Assembly: GCA_025351035.1 (NCBI GenBank)
Contig: JANXWT010000294.1
Coordinates: 1-8,832, forward strand
Source of the DNA: Opitutia bacterium
GTDB lineage: Bacteria; Verrucomicrobiota; Verrucomicrobiia; Opitutales; Opitutaceae
Direction of reading: 5' to 3'
Length of the DNA: 8,832 bases
Of the stretch, positions 1 through 6,658 are shown in pieces. Every line of letters begins with the position of its first letter. Position 1 is the stretch's first letter. Under the pieces are notes generated by a model. The model saw nothing but the letters and a program-made list of their open reading frames with translations, had not been told where the DNA came from and did no database searches. The translations under genes were made by a program, and so were the position numbers.

Positions 1-441
1 GTCCTCGCCGGTGTCGAGACGATCGAACACGGCACTGCCGGCACGTCGGAAGTTTTCAAGCTGATGAAAGAGCACGGCGTCGCGCTCGTGCCGACGCTGG
101 TGGCCACTGGCAACCGACCCGGTGCGAAAGAATCCTTTCAAGCCGCACTCGCGGCCGGCGTCACCATCGCGAGCGGCAGCGATGTCGGTGTCTTCGCCCA
201 CGGCGACAACGCACGCGAACTGGAGAAGATGGTCGAATACGGCATGACGCCGCTCGACGCGCTGCGCTCCGCGACTTCAGTCGATGCCCGCGTGCTGCAC
301 CTAGCCGACAAAGTCGGTCGCGTTGCGCCCGGACTGCTCGCTGACATTGTCGCGGTCGACGGTGACCCGAGCCAGCAGATCGCGGCGTTGCGCGCCGTGC
401 GCTTTGTGATGAAGGGCGGCGTCCGCTACAAGCAACCGTGA
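1..441 (+). CDS. Amidohydrolase family protein, C-terminal part (5' end outside window)
   Basis: This is the last 146 residues of a metal-dependent amidohydrolase, open in frame from the first base and ending in TGA. Two metal-site elements are visible. The first is an IEHG motif at visible residues 8-11, whose His10 is expected to be a metal ligand. The second is SGSDVG at about residues 58-63, whose Asp61 corresponds to the invariant catalytic or metal-binding Asp at the end of the barrel. The C-terminus shows the usual run of GMTPLDALRSAT, a VAPGLLADIVAVDGDP segment and a final MKGG strand, which is the beta-sandwich closing the composite domain. The style fits the imidazolonepropionase-like/Xaa-Pro dipeptidase-like group. 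Substrate cannot be deduced, and the N-terminal HxH motif lies outside the window. The stretch between PTL and the SGSD motif looks short for this group. The stop overlaps the start of the next gene, so the two are probably cotranscribed and translationally coupled. Confidence 0.9.
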   Translation, partial: VLAGVETIEHGTAGTSEVFKLMKEHGVALVPTLVATGNRPGAKESFQAALAAGVTIASGSDVGVFAHGDNARELEKMVEYGMTPLDALRSATSVDARVLHLADKVGRVAPGLLADIVAVDGDPSQQIAALRAVRFVMKGGVRYKQP

Positions 442-1103
442 GCAACAAGTGGATCACGTTCGACTGCTTCGGCACGCTCGTCGACTGGCACACGGGCTTC
501 GCCGATATTCTCCGTCCCGTCGCGGGCGAGTGCACAGCCGAACTCATCCGCGTCTATCACGAATTTGAACCTCTGTTGGAAAAGGAGCGTCCGCACCGCC
601 TCTACCGCGATGTGCTCAAGGAAGGCGTCGCGCGCGCCGCCAATAAGATCGGTCTGCCGCTGTCCGCCGCGCAGAAGGAATCGCTGCCGCAGTGCTGGGG
701 CACACAACCGGTCTTCGCCGATGTTGAGCCGGCTCTCGCCGCCTTGCGCGCCGCCGGCTGGAAACTTGCCGTGCTGACGAACTGCGACGTGGATCTCTTC
801 GCACAAACGCAGCGTGGCTTCCGCCAGCCGTTCGACCTCGTGGTGACGGCCGAGCAGGTGAAGGACTACAAACCGTCACTCGCGCACTTCCGTTATTTTT
901 CGAGTGTCACCGGAGTGGAGATGTCCAACTGGATTCATACTGCGTGCAGTTGGTATCATGACATCGCTCCGGCGCGCGAACTCGGGCTGCGCCGCATCTG
1001 GGTCGACCGTGACAATACGGGCGAAGACCCGGCGAGCGCGACATGGCGCATGGGGTCAGCAGCCGGTCTGGCAGAGGCCGTGGCCCAATTGGCGGCGGGT
1101 TGA
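438..1103 (+). CDS. HAD-superfamily hydrolase, haloacid dehalogenase (type II)-like
   Basis: This 221-residue protein has all four HAD motifs. Motif I is FDCFGT with nucleophile Asp9, motif II is VLTN with Thr114, motif III is DYKPS with Lys145, and motif IV is WYHDIAPA with Asp175. Motif I lacks the second Asp (DxD) of phosphatases and has Phe there, as L-2-haloacid dehalogenases do. The WYHDIAPARELGLRRIWVDR segment is also characteristic of that branch. It is probably a soluble cytoplasmic hydrolase. Dehalogenase activity is possible, but many relatives act on other substrates, so the substrate is unknown. The start is GTG at 438, which overlaps the amidohydrolase TGA as GTGA. No Shine-Dalgarno sequence precedes it, so translation probably depends on coupling. 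Length is normal for the family. Confidence 0.9.
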   Translation: MSNKWITFDCFGTLVDWHTGFADILRPVAGECTAELIRVYHEFEPLLEKERPHRLYRDVLKEGVARAANKIGLPLSAAQKESLPQCWGTQPVFADVEPALAALRAAGWKLAVLTNCDVDLFAQTQRGFRQPFDLVVTAEQVKDYKPSLAHFRYFSSVTGVEMSNWIHTACSWYHDIAPARELGLRRIWVDRDNTGEDPASATWRMGSAAGLAEAVAQLAAG

Positions 1104-1126
1104 ATCCATGACCGGCGTTCGGAGTG

Positions 1127-1145
1127 GGAAACGCGGACTGTTTCC
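1127..1145. terminator. Possible weak bidirectional terminator hairpin
   Basis: Between the convergent ends of the HAD gene and the response regulator gene, GGAAAC (1127-1132) can pair with GTTTCC (1140-1145) around a 7-base loop. No clear T-tract follows on either strand, so this is only a candidate. The rest of the 63-base gap shows nothing else. Confidence 0.2.
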
Positions 1146-1166
1146 GGCGGTCGAGAAGCCGTCGTC

Positions 1167-1538
1167 CTATTTCGCTTGGCCGATGAGCCGGGTAATTTCG
1201 GCCATGATGTTGGCGAGCGGTTTGGTTTTCTCAATGTAAGCGGAGACCAGGTTGCCGAGAGTTTCGCGCGCGACTTTTGGATCGATGAGCACGCCGGTCA
1301 GGAGAATAATGGGAGTTGACGGCCGGATCTCCTTCAGCCGCGCGATGGTGGTCAGTCCGTCCGCTTCGTCGAGTTGCAGATCGGAAATGATGAGATCAGG
1401 GATTTCTTCCCGTGCGGCCGTGAGAGCCTCGGCCGACGTGGCAACCGAGCGGACGCGGTAGCCTTGTGCCAGCAGGAACTCGCCCAAGATTTCTCGGATG
1501 GCCTGCTCATCGTCGATATGCAGAATGGACTTGTTCAT
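1167..1538 (-). CDS. Single-domain response regulator (receiver only)
   Basis: This 123-residue protein is a complete CheY-like receiver domain with no output domain. Acidic residues Asp9 and Asp10 (HIDDE) bind the metal, Asp53 in LIISDLQL is the predicted phosphorylation site, and Thr81 in ILLTG is the conserved switch Thr/Ser. The conserved Lys is Lys104 or Lys106 in YIEKTKP. The family normally has Lys-Pro directly, so the two extra residues are a small deviation. An upstream in-frame ATG at 1601 would add 21 residues that lie inside the preceding gene and do not resemble a receiver. ATG at 1538 is preferred because the domain begins there and AAAAAGG lies 9 bases upstream. The upstream sensor stop is one base away (TGA C ATG), so the two are coupled. 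The absence of an output domain suggests action by protein contact or as a phosphorelay intermediate. Confidence 0.93.
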   Translation of the reverse strand: MNKSILHIDDEQAIREILGEFLLAQGYRVRSVATSAEALTAAREEIPDLIISDLQLDEADGLTTIARLKEIRPSTPIILLTGVLIDPKVARETLGNLVSAYIEKTKPLANIMAEITRLIGQAK

Positions 1539-1539
1539 G

Positions 1540-2700
1540 TCAGAGCGCCTTTTTGGAGATGCTGGAATGGACAACCTGCACGACGGCAATGCCGCCCACA
1601 ACGTTATCCTGATCGCGGAGTGGAATAAGCGTTAGCAGGCCGGGGATCCGGCGCCCGTCTTGGCCGAGAACCACTACTGGGTGGTGGCGTAATTCACGTC
1701 CCTCGAACAGCGCCCGGGCGAGAGGATCAAGCCCGGCGGCGGGATCGCGTGCGACCTCCACGATCTTGGCCAAAGCACCCGTAATGATCGTTTCATCCTC
1801 GCGGCCAGTCAGCTGCACGACCGCTGCGTTGATGCGGGTCACCGTGAGGGCCTTCGTGAGGACAATAACCAGATCGTTGACTGAATTGACGATCAGTTGG
1901 TTGTAGCGAAGTTGGTGCTCTTGAGAGGCAATGGTCCATTTGCGTTCGAGATTTTCGGTAAGCAATTGCTCGTTGGTTGCCCGCAGTTCGGCGGTGCGGG
2001 AAAGCACTTTCCCCTCTAGCTGGGCGTTGGCCTCGGTCAGCACCGCCGTGATGCGCCGCCGTGCCGCGATATCGTCCCGGAGGAGCCAGCCGACTGCCGT
2101 CAAGAGAAGGAAATTCAGTGCGATACCCAATCCGATCACCCAGCGGGTGGTTTGCATCTGGATGTAAGCGACGCGTTCGCGTTCGCTCAACTTTTCGTAT
2201 TGGGCGTCGCGAAGTTTTTCGAGCCCGCGTTCGATAGCCGCGATGGTGTCCGAGCCGGCGTCGGCTGCGAGAAGCGTCTGGACCTTGTCGGATTGGTTTG
2301 CGCTCCGGGCCGTCCACACTGTCCGCGCCAAGGCTGCGCGCTCTTGCACCCGGGTGATCAACCGGAGCAGTGTCTGGTAAGTGGCTTCGTCGCCGCGGGT
2401 GAGCGCCCTTGCGGTGTCCATGTTCTCTTCGAGTAGCGCGAAGGATGCCCGGCAAGAGGCGAGGTCGCGGGGGTCTCCCGTCAGTGCGTAAGTGCGCATC
2501 AAACCGTCGCCTTGTCGCAGGCCTGAGGCAATGTTTTCGAACTCGTAGATCGTCGCGTAGGTGTGGTTTACCCAGTCGCTGCTGGCCAAAGATCGATCGA
2601 TGGTCCGCAGGGCATAGGCGGCCACGCCCGCGATCACGACGAAGATGCCGACGAAGAGGAAAAAAATGCGCGAAAGAATGTTTTCTTTCAAAGGGAGCAA
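1540..2700 (-). CDS. Membrane sensor with CHASE3 and PAS domains, no kinase domain
   Basis: This 386-residue protein has a first membrane segment at about residues 11-31 and a periplasmic CHASE3-like domain at about 36-182. CHASE3 hallmarks are SSDWVNHTYATI near 40-51 and MRTYALTGDP near 68-77. A second membrane segment lies at about 187-207, followed by a charged coiled coil at about 211-262 and a PAS domain at about 263-378. It ends there, with no His-box, HATPase, GGDEF, EAL or methyl-accepting domain. CHASE3 proteins are normally sensor kinases or cyclases, so this looks like a receptor that signals through a partner. The start is TTG at 2700, 14 bases after the protease gene stop, with no Shine-Dalgarno sequence. 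An in-frame TTG at 2691 is an alternative. It is followed after one base by the receiver gene. The ligand is unknown. The open frame is clean to its stop, with no sign of a frameshift removing a kinase inside the window. Confidence 0.88.
   Translation of the reverse strand: MLPLKENILSRIFFLFVGIFVVIAGVAAYALRTIDRSLASSDWVNHTYATIYEFENIASGLRQGDGLMRTYALTGDPRDLASCRASFALLEENMDTARALTRGDEATYQTLLRLITRVQERAALARTVWTARSANQSDKVQTLLAADAGSDTIAAIERGLEKLRDAQYEKLSERERVAYIQMQTTRWVIGLGIALNFLLLTAVGWLLRDDIAARRRITAVLTEANAQLEGKVLSRTAELRATNEQLLTENLERKWTIASQEHQLRYNQLIVNSVNDLVIVLTKALTVTRINAAVVQLTGREDETIITGALAKIVEVARDPAAGLDPLARALFEGRELRHHPVVVLGQDGRRIPGLLTLIPLRDQDNVVGGIAVVQVVHSSISKKAL
1548..1554 (-). promoter_or_regulatory. 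Ribosome binding site of the response regulator
   Basis: The minus-strand sequence AAAAAGG ends 9 bases before ATG at 1538 and lies inside the last codons of the sensor gene. It is among the few purine-rich Shine-Dalgarno-like sequences in the window, and it supports the short start for the receiver. Confidence 0.45.
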
Positions 2701-2714
2701 GGGATAGGAGGCAC

Positions 2715-3371
2715 TTAGTGGGGCGGTGGGGCTGGGTTACGGTCAGGATCGCTCTCTGGTGGATCAGTCTTCACTACAGTCCAGATTGTTTGATTCCGAC
2801 CCACTTCGTAAGTATAGGTGTATTCACTGGCGGTTGTCCAATTGTTATCCAAGGCGGCGGCCACCTTGGCGGCAATCTTCCGAATGCTCGGGTTGCTGCT
2901 CTCCAAATTGAAGGTATACTTGCGGTTGTTGTAATCGAGATAGACCTTCCTTTCAGTGACGTAGCAAACGGCGTGACTGACTCGGGAGCCGACCAGATCT
3001 ACGCGGATCAGCCGAGTCTTGAAGCCGCAGCGGCCAAGGATGTGGTTGGCAAGGACCGCATAGTCGTCGCAGTCTCCGCTCCGGTGCTCCAAGAAGACAT
3101 CGGGCGGTTGCACATAGGGATAATAGTCGAAGGCGAAATTTTCGAAGAGATCGGCAAAGTGACCCGGAGTCATGTTGGGTTCGGCTTCCAGTTCCAACAA
3201 CCCAAACCGATCGGTTGGCTTGAGCGCCCACGCGTTTGCACCATTCAACAACACGGTTAGCATGAGGGAGCCGATGCGTATTTGGCGGGCCGGGGCTGTC
3301 GACCAACTGGGAATCGACAATATCTTTGTCGCGTTCATGCGGGCGGTGGGGTGCTCAGCCATCTTCGGCAT
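2715..3371 (-). CDS. Secreted transglutaminase-like cysteine protease homologue
   Basis: From the chosen start this protein has 218 residues. It has a transglutaminase-like papain-fold triad: Cys101 in RSGDCDDYA, His133 in SRVSHAVCYV, and Asp146 in VYLDYNN. The GDCDDYA context resembles bacterial transglutaminase-like cysteine peptidases (the LapG-type group), although membership in that exact family is not proven. A Sec signal-like segment runs from about residue 29 (RQIRIG, then a hydrophobic stretch) to a possible cleavage site after ANAWA at about 49, so the product should be periplasmic or exported. The C-terminus is Pro-rich. Start choice is uncertain. The reading frame is open to GTG at 3518 (267 residues), but those 49 extra residues are not signal-like. 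ATG at 3371 follows GGTGA, and ATG at 3338 would give a shorter signal peptide. It is first in a three-gene unit with the CHASE3-PAS sensor and receiver, which suggests regulated proteolysis or peptide cross-linking at the envelope. Confidence 0.82.
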   Translation of the reverse strand: MPKMAEHPTARMNATKILSIPSWSTAPARQIRIGSLMLTVLLNGANAWALKPTDRFGLLELEAEPNMTPGHFADLFENFAFDYYPYVQPPDVFLEHRSGDCDDYAVLANHILGRCGFKTRLIRVDLVGSRVSHAVCYVTERKVYLDYNNRKYTFNLESSNPSIRKIAAKVAAALDNNWTTASEYTYTYEVGRNQTIWTVVKTDPPESDPDRNPAPPPH

Positions 3372-3375
3372 GATT

Positions 3376-3380
3376 TCACC
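3376..3380 (-). promoter_or_regulatory. Possible ribosome binding site supporting the 3371 start
   Basis: The minus-strand GGTGA lies 4 bases before ATG at 3371. It is short and the spacing is tight, but it is the best Shine-Dalgarno-like match before any of the candidate starts of the protease gene. Confidence 0.3.
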
Positions 3381-3558
3381 GGTGGCGAGGACGATCTCCG
3401 GTGTCGACGGGCGAAGGTTCGTTTCCGAGCTGAGTTTGTGACGACTCCGCAAAAACCGGCGCGAGAGGAATTCGTGGGTCGAGGGCTCCACGAAATTTTC
3501 AAAACAGAACTCCCGCACCGACTATCATGGCGTCGGTGACGGAACTGCGGTGGATAGA

Positions 3559-3564
3559 ATTATG
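3559..3564 (-). promoter_or_regulatory. Possible -10 element for the protease/sensor/receiver unit
   Basis: CATAAT on the minus strand matches five of six bases of the sigma-70 -10 consensus. It lies in the gap between the lyase gene end (3635) and the protease gene. No convincing -35 element is found at 16-18 bases. Transcription starting near 3552 would leave a leader of roughly 30-180 bases, depending on the true start codon. The rest of this gap shows no gene. Confidence 0.3.
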
Positions 3565-3634
3565 TCGCGCGCAACGAAGCCGCATGTCGGCGCAGTCAAT
3601 TGGCCGATACTGCCGTCGGAACGATCCCGCAGGG

Positions 3635-4774
3635 TCAAACTTTGTCGAGCGCCTGCTTGATGTCGGCGATGATGTCCTCGACATCCTCGCAGCCGACGGA
3701 GAAGCGCACGAGTCCATCGGTCAGGCCGAATTTAAGACGCTCTTCCATCGGCACCGAGCCGTGGGTCATGCTGACCGGGTGACAGAGGAGGCTTTCGACG
3801 CCGCCGAGACTCTCGGCGAGGGCGAAAAGTTTCACACTGCGGGCAAATCTCTTGCCGGCTTCCAGCGAGCCGAGCTCGGCGGAAACCATGCCGCCGAAAC
3901 CGCTCATCTGTTTCTTCGCGAGTCCGTGATGCGGATGTGTGGGCAGTCCGGGATAGTAGACTTTCTGCACCTTCGGGTGGCTGGCGAGAAACTTGGCGAC
4001 TTCGCGTGCGCCGATCTCGTGCTGGCGCATGCGCAGGGCAAGTGTCTTGGTGGCGCGGAGAATGAAGAAGCAATCCATCGGGCCGGGGACACCGCCGACC
4101 GCGTTCTGGAGGAAACGGAGTTTGGTGTGCAGGTCGTCCGAGCGCGTGACCACGATGCCGCCGATGACATCGCTGTGACCGTTGATGTATTTCGTCGTGC
4201 TGTGGAGCACGAGATCGATGCCGAATTCCAGCGGGCGCTGAAAATACGGGCTCATGAAAGTATTGTCGCAGACCGTAATCAGGTTGTGCTCCTTGCCGAT
4301 GGCGGCGATGCCGTCGAGGTCGGTGAGGTTGAGCATCGGATTGGTCGGCGTCTCGACGAAGATCATCTTCGTGGCCGGTGTGACGGCAGCGCGGACCTGG
4401 GCGAGATCGGAAGTGTCGACCCACGAGAACGTCAGGCCGTAGCGCTTCATGACTTTGTCGAAATAGCGGAAGGTGCCGCCGTAAACATTGTTGGTAACGA
4501 TGACGTGGTCACCGGCGCTGAGGAGCATCGAGACCGCCGTGGTGGCGGCGAGACCGCTGGCGAAGGCGAGGCCGTGCTTGCCCTGCTCAAGCGCTGCGAT
4601 GTTTTTCTCAAGCGCGACGCGAGTCGGGTTGATCGTGCGGCCGTAGTCGTAGCCTTTGTGCTTGCCCAGCTCTTCCATCGCGTAGGTGGAGGTCTGGTAG
4701 ATCGGCATCATGACCGCGCCGGTCGTCGGGTCCGGCTGCTGGCCGGCGTGGATTGCGTCTGTTTGGAAGCCCAT
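3635..4774 (-). CDS. Cystathionine gamma-lyase / gamma-synthase family PLP enzyme
   Basis: This 379-residue protein is a full-length Cys/Met-metabolism PLP enzyme. Visible sites are YDYGR at residues 42-46 (which binds the cofactor phosphate of the neighbouring subunit), NNVYGGT with Tyr98 stacking on PLP, Asp170 in VCDNTF (pairs with the PLP nitrogen), and Lys195 in HSTTKYINGH (Schiff base). The C-terminal ESLGGVESL...MTHGS motif is typical of the family. Sequence alone does not separate gamma-lyase (cystathionine to cysteine, 2-oxobutyrate and ammonia) from gamma-synthase. Its position 8 bases after a cystathionine beta-synthase gene favours gamma-lyase in reverse transsulfuration. The start is ATG at 4774. 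The frame stays open to 5212, but that extension lies over the end of the upstream gene and does not resemble the family. No Shine-Dalgarno sequence is present, so translation is probably coupled to the upstream gene. Confidence 0.95.
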   Translation of the reverse strand: MGFQTDAIHAGQQPDPTTGAVMMPIYQTSTYAMEELGKHKGYDYGRTINPTRVALEKNIAALEQGKHGLAFASGLAATTAVSMLLSAGDHVIVTNNVYGGTFRYFDKVMKRYGLTFSWVDTSDLAQVRAAVTPATKMIFVETPTNPMLNLTDLDGIAAIGKEHNLITVCDNTFMSPYFQRPLEFGIDLVLHSTTKYINGHSDVIGGIVVTRSDDLHTKLRFLQNAVGGVPGPMDCFFILRATKTLALRMRQHEIGAREVAKFLASHPKVQKVYYPGLPTHPHHGLAKKQMSGFGGMVSAELGSLEAGKRFARSVKLFALAESLGGVESLLCHPVSMTHGSVPMEERLKFGLTDGLVRFSVGCEDVEDIIADIKQALDKV

Positions 4775-4782
4775 GGGTGAAA

Positions 4783-6138
<1,356 letters not shown>

Positions 6139-6147
6139 GCGAGAATG

Positions 6148-6176
6148 TTGCTAATGACGGGGCGCGAGTTTGACAA
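6148..6176 (-). promoter_or_regulatory. Possible promoter of the transsulfuration operon
   Basis: On the minus strand TTGTCA (6171-6176) and TAGCAA (6148-6153) are separated by 17 bases, a sigma-70-like arrangement with a good -35 and a modest -10. The -10 ends only 9 bases before the ATG, so the transcript would be almost leaderless, in keeping with the missing ribosome binding site. A second TTGACA at 6201-6206 has no matching -10. Confidence 0.3.
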
Positions 6177-6358
6177 CAAGGGGGCCGCACTCACGCGCCG
6201 TGTCAAGGTCGCGCCGCCACAGAAATGAGCACAGTAGCGCGCAGAGTTCGGGCATTCTTTTCTCCACTGAATTGGCGGTCGGATATCAAGGGTAGCACCG
6301 CGCTGCTGCGGACCCATTGCTTGCGAGCGCGAATCATTTCTCGCCTCAAGTAGGCCGT

Positions 6359-6389
6359 GCCATCCGAAGCCCGCAGGGCGAAGGATGGC
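6359..6389. repeat. Palindrome 1 (REP-like hairpin)
   Basis: GCCATCC (6359-6365) pairs with GGATGGC (6383-6389). After a symmetrical GAA/GAA internal loop, GCCC (6369-6372) pairs with GGGC (6376-6379) around a GCA triloop. Its 3' arm runs into the truncated tRNA copy at 6385. It may be a repetitive extragenic palindrome, but copy number elsewhere cannot be judged here. Confidence 0.65.
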
Positions 6390-6404
6390 GGAGAGAGGGG
6401 GATT
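6385..6404 (-). repeat. Partial copy of the tRNA-Ser 3' end (direct repeat, distal copy)
   Basis: These 20 bases are identical to 6517-6536. On the minus strand they correspond to the end of the T-arm, the 3' acceptor strand, the discriminator G, CCA and one more base. Identity stops abruptly on both sides. A duplicated tRNA 3' end is the classic form of an integrase attachment site, but only 112 bases lie between the copies and no integrase is present. Confidence 0.75.
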
Positions 6405-6430
6405 GACTTGCGTCGCTCAAGACTGCGTCC

Positions 6431-6447
6431 CAAAGCCTGCGGCTTTG
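6431..6447. repeat. Palindrome 2
   Basis: CAAAGCC and GGCTTTG form a perfect 7-base stem around a TGC triloop. It belongs to the palindrome row downstream of tRNA-Ser. Confidence 0.6.
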
Positions 6448-6464
6448 CCTTATCCCCATCTCGC

Positions 6465-6477
6465 GGCGCCTTGCGCC
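6465..6477. repeat. Palindrome 3
   Basis: GGCGC and GCGCC form a perfect 5-base stem around a CTT triloop. It is short and could arise by chance, but it lies in line with the neighbouring palindromes. Confidence 0.4.
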
Positions 6478-6480
6478 TAC

Positions 6481-6495
6481 ACCGGCTGCGCCGGT
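6481..6495. repeat. Palindrome 4
   Basis: ACCGGC and GCCGGT form a perfect 6-base stem around a TGC triloop, the same triloop as palindrome 2. Confidence 0.5.
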
Positions 6496-6497
6496 CC

Positions 6498-6521
6498 GCC
6501 ATTTGCCTGTCGTCAAATGGC
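6498..6521. repeat. Palindrome 5, overlapping the tRNA-Ser CCA end
   Basis: GCCATTTG (6498-6505) pairs perfectly with CAAATGGC (6514-6521) around an 8-base loop. One arm contains the encoded GCCA tail of tRNA-Ser on the minus strand, so a precursor tRNA could fold its tail into this hairpin. No T-tract follows, so it does not look like a standard terminator. A role in 3' processing is possible but unproven. Confidence 0.55.
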
Positions 6522-6536
6522 GGAGAGAGGGGGATT
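6517..6536 (-). repeat. Direct repeat, copy inside tRNA-Ser
   Basis: This is the tRNA-internal member of the 20-base direct repeat whose other copy is at 6385-6404. It covers the 3' acceptor strand and CCA, the usual place of an integrase crossover in tRNA genes. Confidence 0.75.
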
Positions 6537-6607
6537 CGAACCCCCGATAAGGTTTCCCCTATGCAGCTTTAGCAAAGCTGTGCCTTAAACCACTCGGCCA
6601 TCTCTCC
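6518..6607 (-). tRNA. tRNA-Ser (anticodon GCU), CCA encoded
   Basis: The minus strand folds into a complete class II tRNA of 90 bases. The acceptor stem GGAGAGA/TCTCTCC has 7 perfect pairs, the D arm contains GAGTGG, and the anticodon stem CAGCT/AGCTG has loop TTGCTAA, giving anticodon GCT (reads AGC and AGU serine codons). A long variable arm of 18 bases follows, then T stem GGGGG/CCCCC with loop TTCGAAT, discriminator G and an encoded CCA at 6518-6520. The long variable arm and discriminator G are serine identity features. It lies 51 bases after the hypoxanthine phosphoribosyltransferase stop in the same direction. No clear promoter is visible in that gap, so cotranscription is possible. 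Confidence 0.97.
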
Positions 6608-6658
6608 AAAGTAGGCTCCCGACAAAACCCGGCGCTCTCCCGAGTGCAAGGCATTTTC

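Larger units (their letters stand above)
6139..6517. other. Gene-free stretch between cystathionine beta-synthase and tRNA-Ser
   Basis: No credible protein gene lies in these 379 bases. The half next to the synthase gene (6139-6358) holds only the promoter candidate. The half next to the tRNA (6359-6517) holds five palindromes and a partial copy of the tRNA 3' end, listed separately. Open frames here that read GGERGI or AERGG are translations of antisense tRNA and its copy. Confidence 0.75.

Noticed and set aside
2409..3260. 283-codon plus-strand open frame
   Set aside because: It is antisense to the sensor and protease genes and has no domain signal, while the minus-strand genes have clear motifs.
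3499..3717. 72-codon minus-strand open frame across the gap before the protease gene
   Set aside because: It overlaps the lyase 3' end in another frame and has no recognisable features. The gap more likely holds a promoter.
3527..4780. 417-codon plus-strand open frame
   Set aside because: It lies antisense to the gamma-lyase/synthase gene, which has a complete set of family motifs. Long antisense frames are common in GC-rich DNA.
6498..6521. Intrinsic terminator for hpt/tRNA-Ser
   Set aside because: The stem is good, but no T-tract follows on the minus strand and one arm is the mature tRNA tail, so standard termination is not supported.
6359..6536. CRISPR array
   Set aside because: The repeat units are different palindromes of unequal spacing, with only one 20-base direct repeat pair. 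No spacers of regular length and no cas genes are present.
6357..6588. Small plus-strand open frames with GGERGIRTPD or AERGGFEPP sequence
   Set aside because: These are translations of antisense tRNA-Ser and its 20-base copy, a well-known source of spurious small proteins. No coding evidence exists apart from the open frame.
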